In this document: positions 1-11,990 of the stretch, piece by piece
Layout: each line of letters begins with the position of its first letter
Numbering within the stretch: position 1 is the stretch's first letter
Origin: Lycorma delicatula
Lineage: Eukaryota; Arthropoda; Insecta; Hemiptera; Fulgoridae
Length of the DNA: 64,000 nucleotides
Reading direction: 5' to 3'
Assembly: GCF_047948215.1 (NCBI RefSeq)
Contig: NC_134465.1
Location: 41,825,946 to 41,889,945 of the forward strand
The notes under the pieces: generated by a model
What the model was told of the DNA's origin: nothing
The model's database searches: none
The model's input: the letters and a program-made list of their open reading frames with translations, nothing else
Made by a program: the position numbers and the translations under genes

Positions 1-860
1 ATTTTAGACAAGGCTAAAATCAAAATTCAAAACTAAGCGAATACGGACGCAAAATTGGTCTTCAAATTTCTTATTAAAAACCTAACTGGTTTTCTAATGA
101 CAAAGAGAACAGAAATCAAACCCTTAAAACTTCCGACACCAAAAAAAATAAGAAGAGTTAAAAAATTTAAATATGTAGGAGAAATCTTAACACCGAATAT
201 AATGGGATGAAGAATAGAGTATGAAAAACGGAAACCCTCGTATCATCACACAAAGAACAATTACAATAAAAATTCCCTGACATATAACTCCAAATTGAAG
301 CACTGTAAAACTGTAATCCTAAAAGAAGCACTGTATAGGGCAGGATGTCTGCAGTTTTTTCCAGAACAAGAAATAGTAAAAGTAGAAAAAAGAATTTTAA
401 GAAAAATTTATCAACCAAAATATGAAGACCAAATTTACAAATTGAAAAGTGAAAAAAAATGTACAAATGTACATAAGAAATAGGAGTCTAAATCCGGAAA
501 AGAAGATTAAACTTTTATGGATATTTATGTAGAACGAACAACCAAAGATCGACAAAACAAATATTTAATTTCTACGTAAACAGAGCCACAAAGACCATTT
601 AAAAAAATTGAAACAGTTCTAAAAACACTAAACATTTCTAAGGATCTGTGTAAAAGTAATGATAAATCTAGAAAAGCAATTCGAGAATCTAAGTTTCCAG
701 AAAGAAAGGAAAAGAAGACTACGTGAATACATGAACGGAAGAAAGGCGTCAACAACAGAGCAAAAGAATGGAAACCTTTTGGGAAACAAAAAAGTAAATC
801 GTGATCCGCAGTGGTCGGAACGAAAGAAAAATGTAACATTATATTATTTATACAATTGTT
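1..860 (+). pseudogene. Decayed RTE-like non-LTR reverse transcriptase, C-terminal part (RTE-II copy 1)
   Basis: Conceptual translation with frame changes gives the C-terminal half of a retrotransposon polymerase. A KYVGEILTP motif (the usual YLG region after the RT palm) lies near 168-197. KTVILKEALYRAGC lies near 305-345, EKRILRKIY near 385-415, and a strongly charged tail runs over 660-800. The same order of motifs is read on the minus strand at 26395-27190 and, shorter, at 41366-41545, so this is a dispersed family and not a host gene. The catalytic palm would lie left of the window. Stops and frameshifts show it is dead. RTE-like is a judgement from the tail style; another non-LTR clade is possible. 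Confidence 0.6.
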
Positions 861-1011
861 TAATTATAGAGTACTGCATAGATAAACAGTATATTACAAA
901 TGAGAAAGTATGTTAATCGAATTAATGACGAAGTGACGTTCATGACCCTCTCCAACAAAAACACACAATTTTAACAGTGAAAAATTCCGGAATAATGTAT
1001 ATACATATATA

Positions 1012-2278
1012 CGAGGGTAAGTCAATTATTATCCGCAATTTAATTATTTTTTTTTATGTTGGTAGTACTGTCGTGTTGCATAGATGACGAATGCGCGGTT
1101 TAATTGTTGTTATGTCTGTTCAGGTTTGATGCAGTTATGATCGCTGCCCAGCCGTTAACCACGGCTGCTCCGCTTTCTGTTTGCACCAAACAAGAGCAAC
1201 GTTCAGCGATCCGTTTTGTAGTCGGAAGGTGTATTAGGGGCCGAAATTCATCGAAAACTTTCGGTGCGGTAAGAGAACAGTGTGTTGCCGCAACGGAGTG
1301 TCTACGAATGGATTGAAAAATTCAAAAACGGTCGCATAAGTATTACTCACGATGAAGGAGCCGGACGACCGTTTACCGCCACAAATGAGGAAAAAATTGA
1401 GCGTGCACGTGACATGGTTTTTTTTAAACGGACGAGTAACTATCGATGAAGCGGCACATCGTCTGCAAATTAGTCACGGTTCTGCCTACGAAATCATCCA
1501 CAACAGACTTGGGTTTCATAAAGTCTGTGCAAGATGGGTCCCAAAACAACTCGCACAGTCTAATAAACAAACGCGCTTGGACATTCGCCGAAAACATTTG
1601 CATCGCTATAGTAACGAACGGGACATCTTCTTAGACAGAATCATCACCGATGACGAAACACGGATCCATCATTAGGAGCCGGAGAGAAAACGGCAGAGTA
1701 TGGAATGGAAGCATCCAAATTCTCCCCGCAAAAAAGTTCAAGACCCAACCGTCCGCCGGAAAACTGATGCTTACAGTTTTTTGGAACTCGCAAGGTCCAG
1801 TACTGGAACATTATGAGGAAAGAGGCACGACAATAAATAGTGCGCGTTACAGTGAGATGCTTACTGCTAAGCTGAAGCCTGCCGAAACAAACGCCGAGGA
1901 CTGCTGTCGAAAGGTGTTGTGTTGTTGCACGACAATGCTCTTCCACATACTGCTGAAACGCTCCAGAAATTCAACTTTGAAGTACTGGCTCATCCTCGGT
2001 ATAGTCCTGATCTTGTCTGACTACCACTTGTTTGGCCCACTCAAAGAGGCATTAACGAGCCTTCGATTTACCTCGGAATGAAAGAAACGGTGCATTCCTG
2101 GCTCGCAAGCTCAACTGAAAACCTTCTTTTATGAGGGCATCAAGAAGCTTGTGCAACGATGGACCATGTGCGTTGAAATGCAAGGGGACTACGTTGACAA
2201 ATGATGTACATGTAAATTCCTATTTGTATTGCAATAAAATGTATAACTACATTGCGGATAATAATTGACTTACCCTTG
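1012..2278 (+). mobile_element. mariner-family DNA transposon, near full length (MAR-1)
   Basis: The element is bounded by inverted repeats of about 28 bp. The left end begins CGAGGGTAAGTCAATTATTA and the right end, reverse-complemented, begins CAAGGGTAAGTCAATTATTA. It is flanked by TA on both sides (1010-1011 and 2279-2280), the target duplication expected for Tc1/mariner. The length of 1267 bp is typical. The interior encodes a broken transposase (next entry). A second copy in the opposite orientation lies at 59912-61192, and an internal fragment lies at 62278-62491. Confidence 0.93.
1161..2204 (+). pseudogene. mariner transposase pseudogene
   Basis: A cut-and-paste transposase of about 340 residues, now dead. 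The start codon equivalent is ACG at 1161, where the sister copy has ATG. The N-terminal helix-turn-helix region is recognisable, ending in YEWIEKFKNG in the sister copy. The first catalytic block TDDETRIHH (about 1648-1674) is followed at once by a stop (TAG where the sister reads TAC). The second block HDNALPHTAETLQKFNFEV is at about 1928-1984. Near 2010, five bases are missing before SDYHLFG, shifting frame. The C-terminus ends in DYVDK and a stop at 2202-2204. The second-to-third aspartate spacing is four residues shorter than DD34D, as in the sister copy. Confidence 0.9.
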
Positions 2279-2280
2279 TA

Positions 2281-3239
2281 TATTTTGGTTAAATTTAAAT
2301 ATTTTACAGACATGATTCACCGATTCAAGCGGATAAAATTTGACACGATAATTTCCGTATCAGAATCATTGATGCGAAATAATTTTAGTCAAAATAAGTT
2401 ATGTATTTGGATTATTACATTATGGAGTGAGAAATAATAAGCCCTATTAATTTTGGTATTTTCATAAGTTATCGTTTTGCTTGATATATTCAAACTGGAT
2501 TATCCGGTTTTATAAAATTTTGTACGATGATTTTTATACATAAAACCCTTCTGAAATTTAATTTTAGTTATCTGTCGATGGAGTAGGAATATACACGATC
2601 ATCACGGGTCCTGTATTTAAAAATTTCATTCCCGGCGAGGCCGGGTAACTTTATACAACTTTTTGTACGTCTTTAGGTTTTCGGTAAAATATATGTTGTT
2701 CATTTAATTCTGATAGTTGCTGTATTTAAGCTCTGTTTACAGATGTTAGAAAGTACTGTAATAATATTATGCAAAAATTAAGGTTCACCTTTAAAACAGG
2801 ATATTTTTATGTATTCTTATACCCAATTTCCTCAGAAATATAAAATATTCGATAACGAATGATCCATGATTGTGTGTAAATAGAATCACAAAAAACATAT
2901 ACAAGGATAAAAAAAACATTTAGTTAATGAAATAAAGTTTCATTGATAGAAATGAAAAGTATACTATTATATAAAGATAAAGAGGGGTTTTCTTTGTTCG
3001 GATTAAACAAAAAATTATCCGATCGATCTCAACCAAATTTTTACCCATATTTCTTGACACAGCTGAGAAGATTGTTAGATATATTTCATTTCGAAAAATT
3101 TCGATAACAAGTATAGTTGGGGAGATTTTCCAATTGAAGCACAAATTTTAATGAACTGCGAACAGGGAGTGTCTATCACTGTGTGATCTGGATTTTAACT
3201 GACTTATTTTTATGAATATGTATAAACATATATCTATAT
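2281..3239. other. AT-rich non-coding stretch
   Basis: No supported gene. The short minus-strand ORF at 2920-3144 has no recognisable domain and low-complexity composition. A small island with palindromic CCCGGCGAGGCCGGG lies at 2631-2645. Confidence 0.5.
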
Positions 3240-3560
3240 TTTTTTTAAATTCTGACGTTCAACTGTTAAACTGATTTTTGAATATTTTTTGAAACCCTGT
3301 TATTTCTTAATTTCTTGGTCATAAGTTAAGAAATCAACCTGATTTTTGGTGAGTAAAATCTTCATATCGATAAACCAATTTTTAGATTTTTAAAATTTGA
3401 CTTTAAAGGAATGAAGAAAGCTAAAAAAAAATTAGAACAATGATTGCAAATTTTCCCAATCCCGACTAATCGTAAACAAGATATTCAGTAGATTAGGGCT
3501 TGCAAATACTCATCAGATAAATATTTATAAACCGTTTTTGGGATTTTTATTCCGATTTTT
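3240..3560 (+). repeat. Dispersed AT-rich repeat, family Z copy 1
   Basis: This segment resembles 23240-23553 plus 24366-24440. Shared runs include ACAATGATTGCAAATTTTC followed by GATATTCAG and GCAAATACT-type sequence. In the second copy an RTE-I element sits between the last two of these. No coding capacity is seen. Confidence 0.6.
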
Positions 3561-3575
3561 TTAACGGGCAAGACA

Positions 3576-3637
3576 GCCAACACATCTGCTGTACTTAGAA
3601 ATGTATTAAAAAACTGATGTTGATTAGATGTGTTGGC
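3576..3637. repeat. Small inverted repeat
   Basis: GCCAACACATCT at 3576 is matched by its complement AGATGTGTTGGC ending at 3637, a 12-bp stem with a loop of about 38 bases. It lies at the junction between repeat Z and the GC-rich block that follows. Confidence 0.55.
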
Positions 3638-3639
3638 AG

Positions 3640-3885
3640 TTCAACCGATACATATGCATTTTGTTTAAGAGGTACCCACCTTGAGCTATTCCGGTAGCCT
3701 ACCATCCCCGCAGTTCCAAGGTAAAGGCCCTTACTTGCGGTCCTCATAATGCCCTCGGTCATAAACGTTCCAGAGGCACACACCGGGCTCAGATATCCCC
3801 TCTCAGCCATCCTTGACCTAGGCCTCTGGCCTCTTCGGGGGTTATCCTCGGGGTGACACGTGAATGTTAACCCGGTCGCGTCTTT
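3640..3885 (-). other. GC-rich block, possible retroelement 3' UTR remnant
   Basis: Much richer in GC than its flanks and full of runs such as GGCCTCTGGCC. The minus-strand ORF over it (3595-3894) has no domain I recognise. By analogy with the GC-rich 3' end of the R1-like element at 9720-10335 it may be a non-LTR tail, but no RT motif is attached. Confidence 0.3.
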
Positions 3886-4042
3886 TAGCATCAATAACCA
3901 TCCAATATAGCTTACTACGCCCTAAACCTATCACCACAAACTACCGACTGTATGCTTCGCTTACATTCTTGAGGAATAGATCTTCAACTGCAGACCGCCC
4001 TATCCTAAATGGAGTCCAAGTCAGCCACTGCCAGCGTTATTA

Positions 4043-4078
4043 TATGTGTGACTGGTTGCACTTGCCTCCAGTTACTTG
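4043..4078. repeat. Short shared core (GCACTTGCCTCCAGTTACTTGAC)
   Basis: A core of about 35 bp, ATGTGTGACTGGTTGC followed by ACTTGCCTCCAGTTACTTGAC. It recurs at 24510-24545 on the same strand and, inverted, inside both 190-bp repeats at 63510-63545 and 63844-63879. It is probably a piece of one repeat family. The rest of 4080-4700 is AT-rich with no supported feature. Confidence 0.55.
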
Positions 4079-4711
4079 ACGAAAAAATTAATAGATTTTT
4101 ACTGTTAATAAAATAGGCCAACCTATTTATTATATCTTTTAATATATTATTTTAAATTTGTTTTTAATAAGCAATTATTTTGCACACAGAATAAAATTTG
4201 AAATCTTACTCGTTGTTGATTTATTACGACATAAAATTCCATATACTCTGTTATGTATTGCAACGTAACTAATATAAATAGCATTCAGTCAGTTCTCTCA
4301 TTCTTTATTTTTGTTATTTTCTCTTTTCTTCTTCTTCTTTAAAAGTTCCATTTCATAGTTTACTAGTTTTATGAAGTTCAAATACTTACTACCGCTCGAA
4401 GTAATAAGAATCTTACAATACTTTCTTGCCAAGTATTTTTTTTTTTTTTTTTTGTTATTTTACGATATTTATTTTCTTCTTCTCTTCAATTTGTTTTTGC
4501 TAAGTACAGCAGTTTTCTAAACTTTCACAAACAAGTTAATAAATTTAATTACGGTTAAGTGATTAGAAAAAAATTCTTTATAAATAAAATAAAAAAATGA
4601 AAATTACATTTTTTATTCTGCTGGTTTATTACTTTTCTTTTAGGAATAAATATCAATAGTGTTAAATAATTTTTAAAAATGACATTTTTTAAAATAATGA
4701 TTCAGTCAGTT

Positions 4712-5485
4712 TTTTTTTGTCTTCAGTCATTTGACTGGTTCTCCACAGTTCTCCAAGTTTCCCTATCTATTGCTAGTCGTTTCATTTCAGTATACCTTCT
4801 ACATCCTTAACAATTTGTTTTACATATTCCAAACGTGGCCTGCCTACACAATTTTTTCCTTCTACCTGTCCCTCCAATATTAAAATGACTATTCCACGAT
4901 GCCTTAATATCTGGCCTATCTGGTCTGTCTCTTCTTTTAGCTAAATTTTTCCAATTGCTTCTTTCTTCATCTATTTGCCTCAACAACTCTTCATTTGTCA
5001 CTTTATCCACCCATCTGATTTTTAACGTTCAAAAACACCACATTTCAAAAGCTTCTAATCTTTTCTTCTCAGGTACTCCGATCGTTCATGTTTCACATCC
5101 ATATAAAGCAGCAACGCTCCAAATATGTACTTTCAAAAATCTTTTCCTAACATTTAAATTAATTCTTTGATGTAAACAAATTATATTTCTGACTGAAAGC
5201 TCGTTTCGCCTGTGCTATTCGGCATTTTATATCGCTTCTGCTTCGTCCGTCTTTAGTAATTCTACTACCCAAATAACAAAATTCTTCTACCTCCATAATC
5301 TTTTCTCCTTTTATTTTCAGATTCAGTGGTCCATCTTTGTTATTTCTACTACATTTCATTACTTTCGTTTTGTTCTTGTTTATTTTCGTGCGGTAGTTCT
5401 TACGTAGGACTTTATCCATACCGTTCATTGTTTCTTCTAAATCCTTTTTATTCTCAGCTAGAATTACTACATTATCAGTATAACA
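4712..5485 (-). pseudogene. RTE-I non-LTR retrotransposon, 3' part (copy 1)
   Basis: Minus-strand translation gives NVVILAENKKDLEETMNG, then KVMKCSRNNKDGPLNLKI, VEEFCYLGSRITKDGRS and the C-terminal ILRHPG/EGQVEGK-type segment. It ends at a TTTGACTGAAGAC-like 3' end followed by the poly-A tract (poly-T at 4713-4721 here). Frameshifts break the frame. Compared with the copy at 37806-39080 it is 5'-truncated just after the RT catalytic motif. Known RTE-clade proteins have a similar C-terminus (LYGSETWT, WRAA). Confidence 0.85.
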
Positions 5486-5559
5486 ACTTTTTAATAAAAA
5501 CAAAAATATTCTTTTTTTAAAATTAAAAGTATTCATTAAAAAAAAATTAAGAATCATTC

Positions 5560-6320
5560 AAATCTGAAAATCAAATATTTTAAAACTAATATTTTATCTT
5601 TTATAACTCATACTTTGTACAAAAATGTGAAAGTTAACTTAAAAAAAAAATCCTGTGTTATATGTATTATGAACAGTAATTCAACAATATTAAATAGAGA
5701 TGTTAACATTGGTATTGAAGTAGACAGGGGATGGTAAAGGAGGGAAAAGAAGAGAGAATGTTTGAATAGAGAGGGAAGGGAAACGGAACGCATTAGCGAT
5801 GTATGTTGTTCTAATACTATAAACCACTGCTCTCATAGTCGGTGGTAACTAATCCGTGTGGATGCGAGATTTGTAAGGATTTATAGGTTAACCGGCAAAA
5901 GCACCCGAACAATATACAACCGTGTGTACACATATACACATACGTACAACCTATAGGCTATACATATTTATATTGAAAACAAAACAAGCTTATACACTGA
6001 CCGTACGATCAAATTAACCTCTACGTCATAATGACATGTTGTATAGCGTTAATGTATATGTACATATAGAAGCCTATATGTATATATATGCGGTGTAAAG
6101 CTGGGTAGGAAATTCGATTGATTATTATTTGTTACTATGATAAAGGGATTTGAATTTACATATTTGCCGGTCTTCATCATATTCCAAAATAAAGTTTTAC
6201 TTTGACAAACTAAATATTTAACTTTAGCTTTGTTAAATTTAATTATTAAGGCATTTATAATACTTCCATTTTTACGTCCACAGTACAAGAAAAACAGTTT
6301 TAATCGAAATGAAAAAAAAA
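5560..6320. other. Non-coding stretch with a less AT-rich core
   Basis: No gene seen. About 5700-5900 is of mixed composition and not obviously repeated in the window; it could be unique host sequence. The rest is AT-rich with TATA/CACA-type low complexity. Confidence 0.4.
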
Positions 6321-6321
6321 A

Positions 6322-6437
6322 TATCTGATGTGGACACGACATGATTTCCTTGTAACCTATTTAATTACTTGAACACATTTTTTTTAAATGAAAAGTACAT
6401 AAAGTTTTATTTCATTAATCATTTCTCATATTTTTTT
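6322..6437 (-). repeat. Family Y, 3' end fragment (Y4)
   Basis: Matches the reverse complement of the family Y 3' end: ATCTGATGTGGACACGACAT, then a diverged form of the ACTTCCTTGTAC terminal motif, then the ATGAAAAGTACATAAAGTTT run shared with the other copies. Only the last 115 bases of the family are present. Confidence 0.75.
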
Positions 6438-6439
6438 TT

Positions 6440-7262
6440 ATTGTTATTGAATTATTATTTTTTTAAAAACCTTTTTTTTACAATCAGAGGTTAATTAACA
6501 ATAGATAAAAACAATTAATATTTCATCGAATTGAACGTAAAGTGGAGGACATGAAAACAAACACGAAATTACATCAATTTTCTTCCATAACTCGGCTATT
6601 TCATAACCGATTTAAAAAAATAAAATGTCATTTTGTTCAAGATAAAAGGTTTAATATTTTAGCAATAACATACATTTTGACAAAACTTATATTTATGGAG
6701 ATATAATAGATTGAAAGATAAACATGGCCACCATTTTGTAATTTGCAAAGGTATTTAAGTTTTATATAAAAATAACAAAATGGCAGACTGTGAGAGAACG
6801 AAGGAGAAATTACCATTTTTCTAAGAATATTTTTTGTTTAGTTTCACAAGTAAAATCCGAAAAAGTATAGCCAGCCCATCATTTTAGAAACACTTTTTAT
6901 ACAACCTAAATACATTAACACTCCTTTTTGTGCAGTAGTGTAATAATAAATAATAATACGAAGAGATTTGTACTAAAATTTGAAATTTTATTTATTAGGA
7001 AATCTTTACAAGGGTTATTTAATAATTTAAGAGAAAAACAGCGAGAAAACTGATCACAGAATAAACTGAAGTTCGCTGAGATTCAAATTGACATCCTGAC
7101 GGAGAAAATATAAGCCGTTCGAATAGAATTTCCATATTTTGTTTATTTCAAAACAAAAGCTCTACTTGAAACGTGTACCGTGGAAGAATAACTGCTACAA
7201 TAGGACTTTTATATTTTAAAAGTGTAAAACCCGCCAAAATTCACTTTAAACGATAATAATGC
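6440..7262. other. AT-rich non-coding stretch
   Basis: No gene or recognised repeat. A part near 6700-6790 (ATGGCCACCATTTTG) resembles generic insect repeat sequence such as that around 46220, but I could not align them convincingly. Confidence 0.4.
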
Positions 7263-7475
7263 TCATTCTAAGTGTTCCACTACTGGTATCTCGTCAACTA
7301 GAAAAATTATCTATGATCTAAAATCAATATTTTTTCGTTTCTTTTTTTTGGGGTTTATTAAAAATACCTTATTGGAATGTCTAAAATCTCGGCCATTTTA
7401 TCAATACGGCGGTTAATTTCATTTTTGCAAATCGAAACTCCCCTCAATTTTTATAACATTTTCGGACAAAATACA
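7263..7475 (+). repeat. Dispersed repeat, family D copy 1
   Basis: Aligns with 9485-9690: CACTACTGGTATCTCGTCAA against CACCACTAGGATCTCAAAAA, followed by ACTAGAAAAATTATC against ACTAGAAAAGCTATC, GGAATGTCTAAAATCTCGGCC against TGAAATGTCTAAAATTTTCATC, and ATTTTTATAACATTTTCGG against ATTTTTATAATATTTCCGG. No coding capacity. The 580 bases after it are AT-rich with nothing recognised. Confidence 0.65.
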
Positions 7476-8061
7476 TAGTTCTATGACGTTTTCTTCTTGG
7501 AAATGTTAATATAACGTAGCCGCTAAGTAGTTACATCTCATAACCGGTTATATAGCTCCCGCAATGTATCTTGAAGCTTGTATCTTGGTGTTTGTTATCC
7601 GAATTGAAAACACACAGTTTAGTTTTCACGTGCAGAAGCAAATCACTTTCTTGTAAATACAACTTTATTTTATGTTACTGGATGGTATTGTGGATTACTT
7701 TTAAATATTTTCTAATGCTGTATATGCTTTATAAATGATTAAGTATTTTGTCATAAAAAGAAACTGTATATTTTTTAATGTTTTAAAATTGTTGGCCCAT
7801 TCTCAACGGGTATTATAATTACGTCAGCAGACACACACTAAATGATAAATTAACTAACATTATAATAATGACTTGATAATTTAAAAACATAGTTTTATTT
7901 ATTCTAAAAATACAGTGATTTTATTTATTCTAAAAATAAACACGGTCAAACCAAATAATATACCTCAGGAAATTAGTCACCTTTCTTAGAATCATATCAC
8001 AAAACTACATAGCTAAATTGTTTGCTAACATTTAGCTAATTGTTTGCATTTAATTTTCTTT

Positions 8062-9075
8062 TGCTCAATAACAATTATAATTACAATCGGCTCTCCTGCG
8101 GAGCCATAAGTAAGTTTCCTGACAAAAGCACGTGATAAGAAAGTCCTTAAGGAACTCCCAAAAAAAATAATACACAATAAACAGTTGCAAGCAAACTTTA
8201 AAATTTCAAGCTGTCATAAATCACAAACCAGTAATTTCAGCACCACATAGTCCATAAAACAAACATTAATAACAAATAAAAAAGAAAAAGAAAGAGAATT
8301 AACAAGAAATTAGATACGACACCACTAAACTTGACGGTGTTAGATTTCAAACTGTTACGCAGACCCAAGTCGAGTACATGGGCTCGTTTCAATCGTCGGA
8401 CGTCTCTGCTGTTATCGAGTAGATTAATTGCAAAGTGGTTTACATGATTCTCAAGCCTCTGCAGGTATTTGACATTGCGCTGTTGTGGAATCTCACGAAC
8501 CGATGGAAGCTCCAGATAATCGTGAATCTCATCATTCCGCGTGAACCAAGGAGTTTCGGCAATTACCTTCGCTACTTTGTTCTGAAATCGTTGTTTAATT
8601 TCCACATTACTAGTACTAACCGTTCCCCACGATTGATTGGGCGCAAGATAGCCTTGTAAATTAAGATCTTGTTAGATAACGTGAGGCCTGAGTTCCTCCG
8701 TAGCAGCCAATGAAGTTCTCTGTACCTTGCGTTTAGCTGTTTCCTCATGTCACACTTCCAGGTCAAACGCCGATCCAGGTGAAATCCCAGATATCGCACA
8801 GTCTCCGTTTGCGGGATCAAAACACCATCGAAGTACACACCGGGACAGTCACCTCTCCGCATGGCAAATGTGACATGCCTCGACTTACCTTGATTAACCT
8901 TAATCCTCCACTTTTTCTACCACACGCACACACGATCCAGCGCTATTTGTAGGGTCTGTGAGGCTAGGCCAGGGATTTCGTTAACAGTTAGGATAGCAGC
9001 GACATCAGCGAACGTGGCGACGATGCAATCATCCAGGACCGGAATGTCTGCAGCGAATATGGATGTCCGTAGCGT
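8062..9075 (-). pseudogene. Jockey-clade non-LTR retrotransposon, 3' part (copy A)
   Basis: The minus strand encodes the end of a jockey-type ORF2: MRRGDCPGVYFDGVLIPQTE, VRYLGFHLDRRLTWKCDM, a KQLNARYRELHWLLRR segment, then after a frameshift VEIKQRFQNKVAKVIAE-type sequence and RDVRRLKRAHVLDLG. The YLGxHLDRRLTWK motif and the WLLxRxSxLxxxNKxLIYKAILRP block are hallmarks of the jockey thumb region. The RT palm is missing apart from degenerate sequence near 9000. The 3' UTR begins at GCTCAATAACAATTATAAT (8064), identical to copy B at 44633-45673. Broken by frameshifts. Confidence 0.9.
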
Positions 9076-9484
9076 TTAAATTTGACATGATTTATATATA
9101 AGTAAATCGAATTAAATTTAAAAATTTATTGATCGTTATAAGAGAAAAATTTTGTAAATGTTAAAGTAATATGTTAAATTAAAATAATTACCTCCGTTTT
9201 CTAAGAGTGTCACAATTGTTATGAATTCTGTTGATTATGGAATCAGTTTAGCCAACTTAATAATTGTTGTTTATTATTTGTTTATATAATTAACCTAGAG
9301 ACTGGAAACCAAAAAAAATTAAAAAGCGTTAACAAAAAACTTTTAAAATTTAAACTAGATAGTATTTTTAACTGTTAAACAAAATTTAAATTTGTTAATA
9401 AATTAAGATTTCCAGGCATCCTATTAAAAATGAGAAAGACAGTTCAGAATAATATTGTTAAGAGAATGAAATGCGAGAATATTT

Positions 9485-9690
9485 CCATTCTACTTATCCC
9501 ACCACTAGGATCTCAAAAACTAGAAAAGCTATCAAGAATTTTAAATTGGGAATTTTTTTCCGATTTCTTGTTTCATTAAGATTACCTCACTGAAATGTCT
9601 AAAATTTTCATCATTTTATTAATCTGACGGCGAATTTTATTTGTATAAATGGTAATACACAATTTTTATAATATTTCCGGAAACAACAGG
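9485..9690 (+). repeat. Dispersed repeat, family D copy 2
   Basis: Second copy of the element at 7263-7475, in the same orientation; jockey A lies between the two copies. The 410 bases before it (9076-9484) are AT-rich with nothing recognised. Confidence 0.65.
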
Positions 9691-9719
9691 CAATTCTACT
9701 ACATTTTTATTCTTTTTTT

Positions 9720-10335
9720 TCTACCCTAACCCCCGGAACGGATCCACAACAAAGCAAAGTACAGCCCAGCGGATTGTCTACTCAAACGGGCCTCCCCGTT
9801 CCCGGCCATAAGTCCGACAAGTCAGCCCGCCGGTTAGATCTTTTCATTGCCTGCCTATAACCCCTAGGGCGGGGAATCCAATCCCGACTATGGTGTTCCT
9901 GGACCCCACCCCAGAAACCGGGACTCGGTCTTGATCCCAATGCCTCTAGCGAGAGCACTCTGTATAGGGCACTCACACCGGGTCTCAGTCTTTCTCGCGA
10001 AGGGATGAGGGAGTCCCAGTGCCTCATCACTGCCACCATCCCTGCAAGCACAGACGAACGGCAGCTCCGCAGGGGGTTGTCCCTCAACCCCTCGCCACCC
10101 CATCCTCCCTGGCTTTGTGCTGGAGTATTCGTGTCACAGAGTCAGTTACGACACGAAACCTCTCTGCCTCTGATAACATACAGTCTATGATTGTGTTAAC
10201 TGTAAGCGGCCCAATCACCAAGTCATAGCAGCGACGTTCAGCAGTCCACGTCCGATTGTTGAACACGACGTGTACCGATGTATCGAGCTCTCCACAAGAA
10301 AGGAAAAAAGGGGTCGTCAGCTCTCCTCCTGGGCA
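9720..10335 (-). pseudogene. R1-clade-like non-LTR retrotransposon, ORF2 C-terminus and 3' UTR
   Basis: Minus-strand translation from 10335 gives CPGGELTT, a VVFNNRTWTAERR segment, then LTVNTIIDCMLSEAERF, VVTDSVTRIL and a basic end. R1/TRAS/Waldo proteins end similarly: a zinc-knuckle region, then AER(x)n, LTPENxVxxML, an aromatic, VxxFVxxIL, and a charged tail. The remaining 360 bases to 9720 are GC-rich with overlapping meaningless ORFs and are best read as the 3' UTR. Truncated just upstream of 10335. The clade call is from motif order only. Confidence 0.6.
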
Positions 10336-10339
10336 TTTT

Positions 10340-10590
10340 TGTTTTTGATTATTTTCTCCTAAACGTAATCAGGAACTACACATTTCATTTCCCCTTGTAC
10401 CTATCGACAAAATGTACGCCATAATGTGTCTCTAATTTTATCATGTGGAATTTAAACTTTTTATATATTTTAATTTTAAATAATTATAAATTCCTCCTGA
10501 AGATGGCAGAATAGCCGAAAACGTTTGAGGAAATCAAATAATATATTGGTAAGCTGTTTTTAATATTATATTTATTTTATTTAAAAAAAT
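10340..10590. other. AT-rich stretch with a retroelement-like phrase
   Basis: No gene. CTCCTGAAGATGGCAGAATA near 10492 resembles a phrase often seen near ends of insect retroelements, but I cannot assign it. Confidence 0.3.
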
Positions 10591-11448
10591 GTTATCTTCA
10601 TAGTACTAAATATTTTCTATGTCGAGTACCGTTTACCTTTCTCAGGTTCCTTCTTTTATTATATGTTGTCGCATTTCGAAATAACTCCATCATCAAAACT
10701 TATTGTACTAGTACTTTTAAATTTCTGTTAGTCTTTATACAGCGTTTAGTCAACACGTCAAACGTCAGACGTCAGATGATGACGATGACGTCAGACGTTA
10801 TCTGGCCTTCTTGTTTATTCGTTTTTAACGGTTGTACTAATCTTTTAATTTTATTTATTTCCTGTAAATTGAGGTCCTTGAAAAGGACATTCACTTGATT
10901 TTCTAAGATACAACGATTTTATACAAAATTTTTATAAACTACAAGGAAGAAATGAAATCTTCTAAAAATCAAAAACAAGCTTTTAATTATGTATTTAATA
11001 AAAGAAGGAAATGCCCTGATGAAAAATAGAAGAATCAACGAAATTAATACACAAATGTGTCAAAAGAAGAACAAACATTTTAGAAAATTTAGGAATCTTC
11101 AAATCTAAAAGTAATAATAAAACGATCATAAACGAACAAATCAACAATCGAGTGAATCGACAACCTCAATTTATTGAAAATAGTAAATTGGTAAATATAA
11201 TTAAAAGATAAGAACCAACCATTAATAACACAATAAAGAAGAAAAAGATCAAAAAGGAATGACGTCAAATATAGGGAGTGGTGCTGACTAAGCACTATAT
11301 AAATATTAACAGACATTTAAAAGTACCAGTACAATAATTGTTGACAACGGAGTTATTCCAAAACGCGTCAACATATAATAAAAGAATGAATTTAAGAAAG
11401 GTAAACGGTACTCGATATATAAACTAAAGTCATCTTAGAAAATATAAC
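10591..11448. mobile_element. Non-autonomous DNA element with long terminal inverted repeats
   Basis: The left arm (10591 to about 10770) and right arm (about 11270 to 11448) are inverted copies with scattered differences. CGAGTACCGTTTACCTTTCT at 10623 pairs with AGAAAGGTAAACGGTACTCG ending at 11415, and TTCTTTTATTATATGTTG pairs with CAACATATAATAAAAGAA. TTGTACTAGTACTTTTAAAT is likewise mirrored near 11310. The interior of about 500 bases has no ORF of note. Near the inner edge of the left arm ACGTC-type half sites cluster (10755-10800), including one TGACGTCA. I could not identify a clean target duplication, so the superfamily is open. Confidence 0.8.
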
Positions 11449-11449
11449 A

Positions 11450-11959
11450 GTTGTACCTTAATAATAACAGTACTAAATATTGTTTGATTTTTGCATTCGT
11501 AAAAACTGGATAACAATAATAATATTTATAATTTTTATTTAAAATTAAATAAATTTTACTTTACGACTTAATTTTATTGTATTATTTTCATTTTAAAATT
11601 TTATTGAACGTAAGCCACAGCACGAGGAGACAATCATAATCTTTCTCCGGCTTTTTTTTTTAAAACCATATTTATGAAGAATGTATTTTAGTGGTTGAAG
11701 AAAGAAAAAGTGATAAACTTTGCGACTGTTACCAATCGGGTTAAACAGGTACTAAAACTACCTTTAAATTAATTTTAATTAAAATAAAATTAAATATTAA
11801 TTACGTCATATGCATTAATAAATTGCAAACAAACATTCTAAAACCCTTTCTATTCACCATCTCATTTATTTATCGTAAACATTAAATAAAATTATTATTA
11901 TTATATAATAATACACTGAGTGTGCGCGTGCGTGTGTGTACATACACATTGTTTATATT

Positions 11960-11990
<31 letters not shown>

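Noticed and set aside
9782..10266. Stacked ORFs as a host gene
   Set aside because: The minus frame near 10266-10087 matches the end of an R1-type ORF2; the rest reads as GC-rich 3' UTR in several frames.
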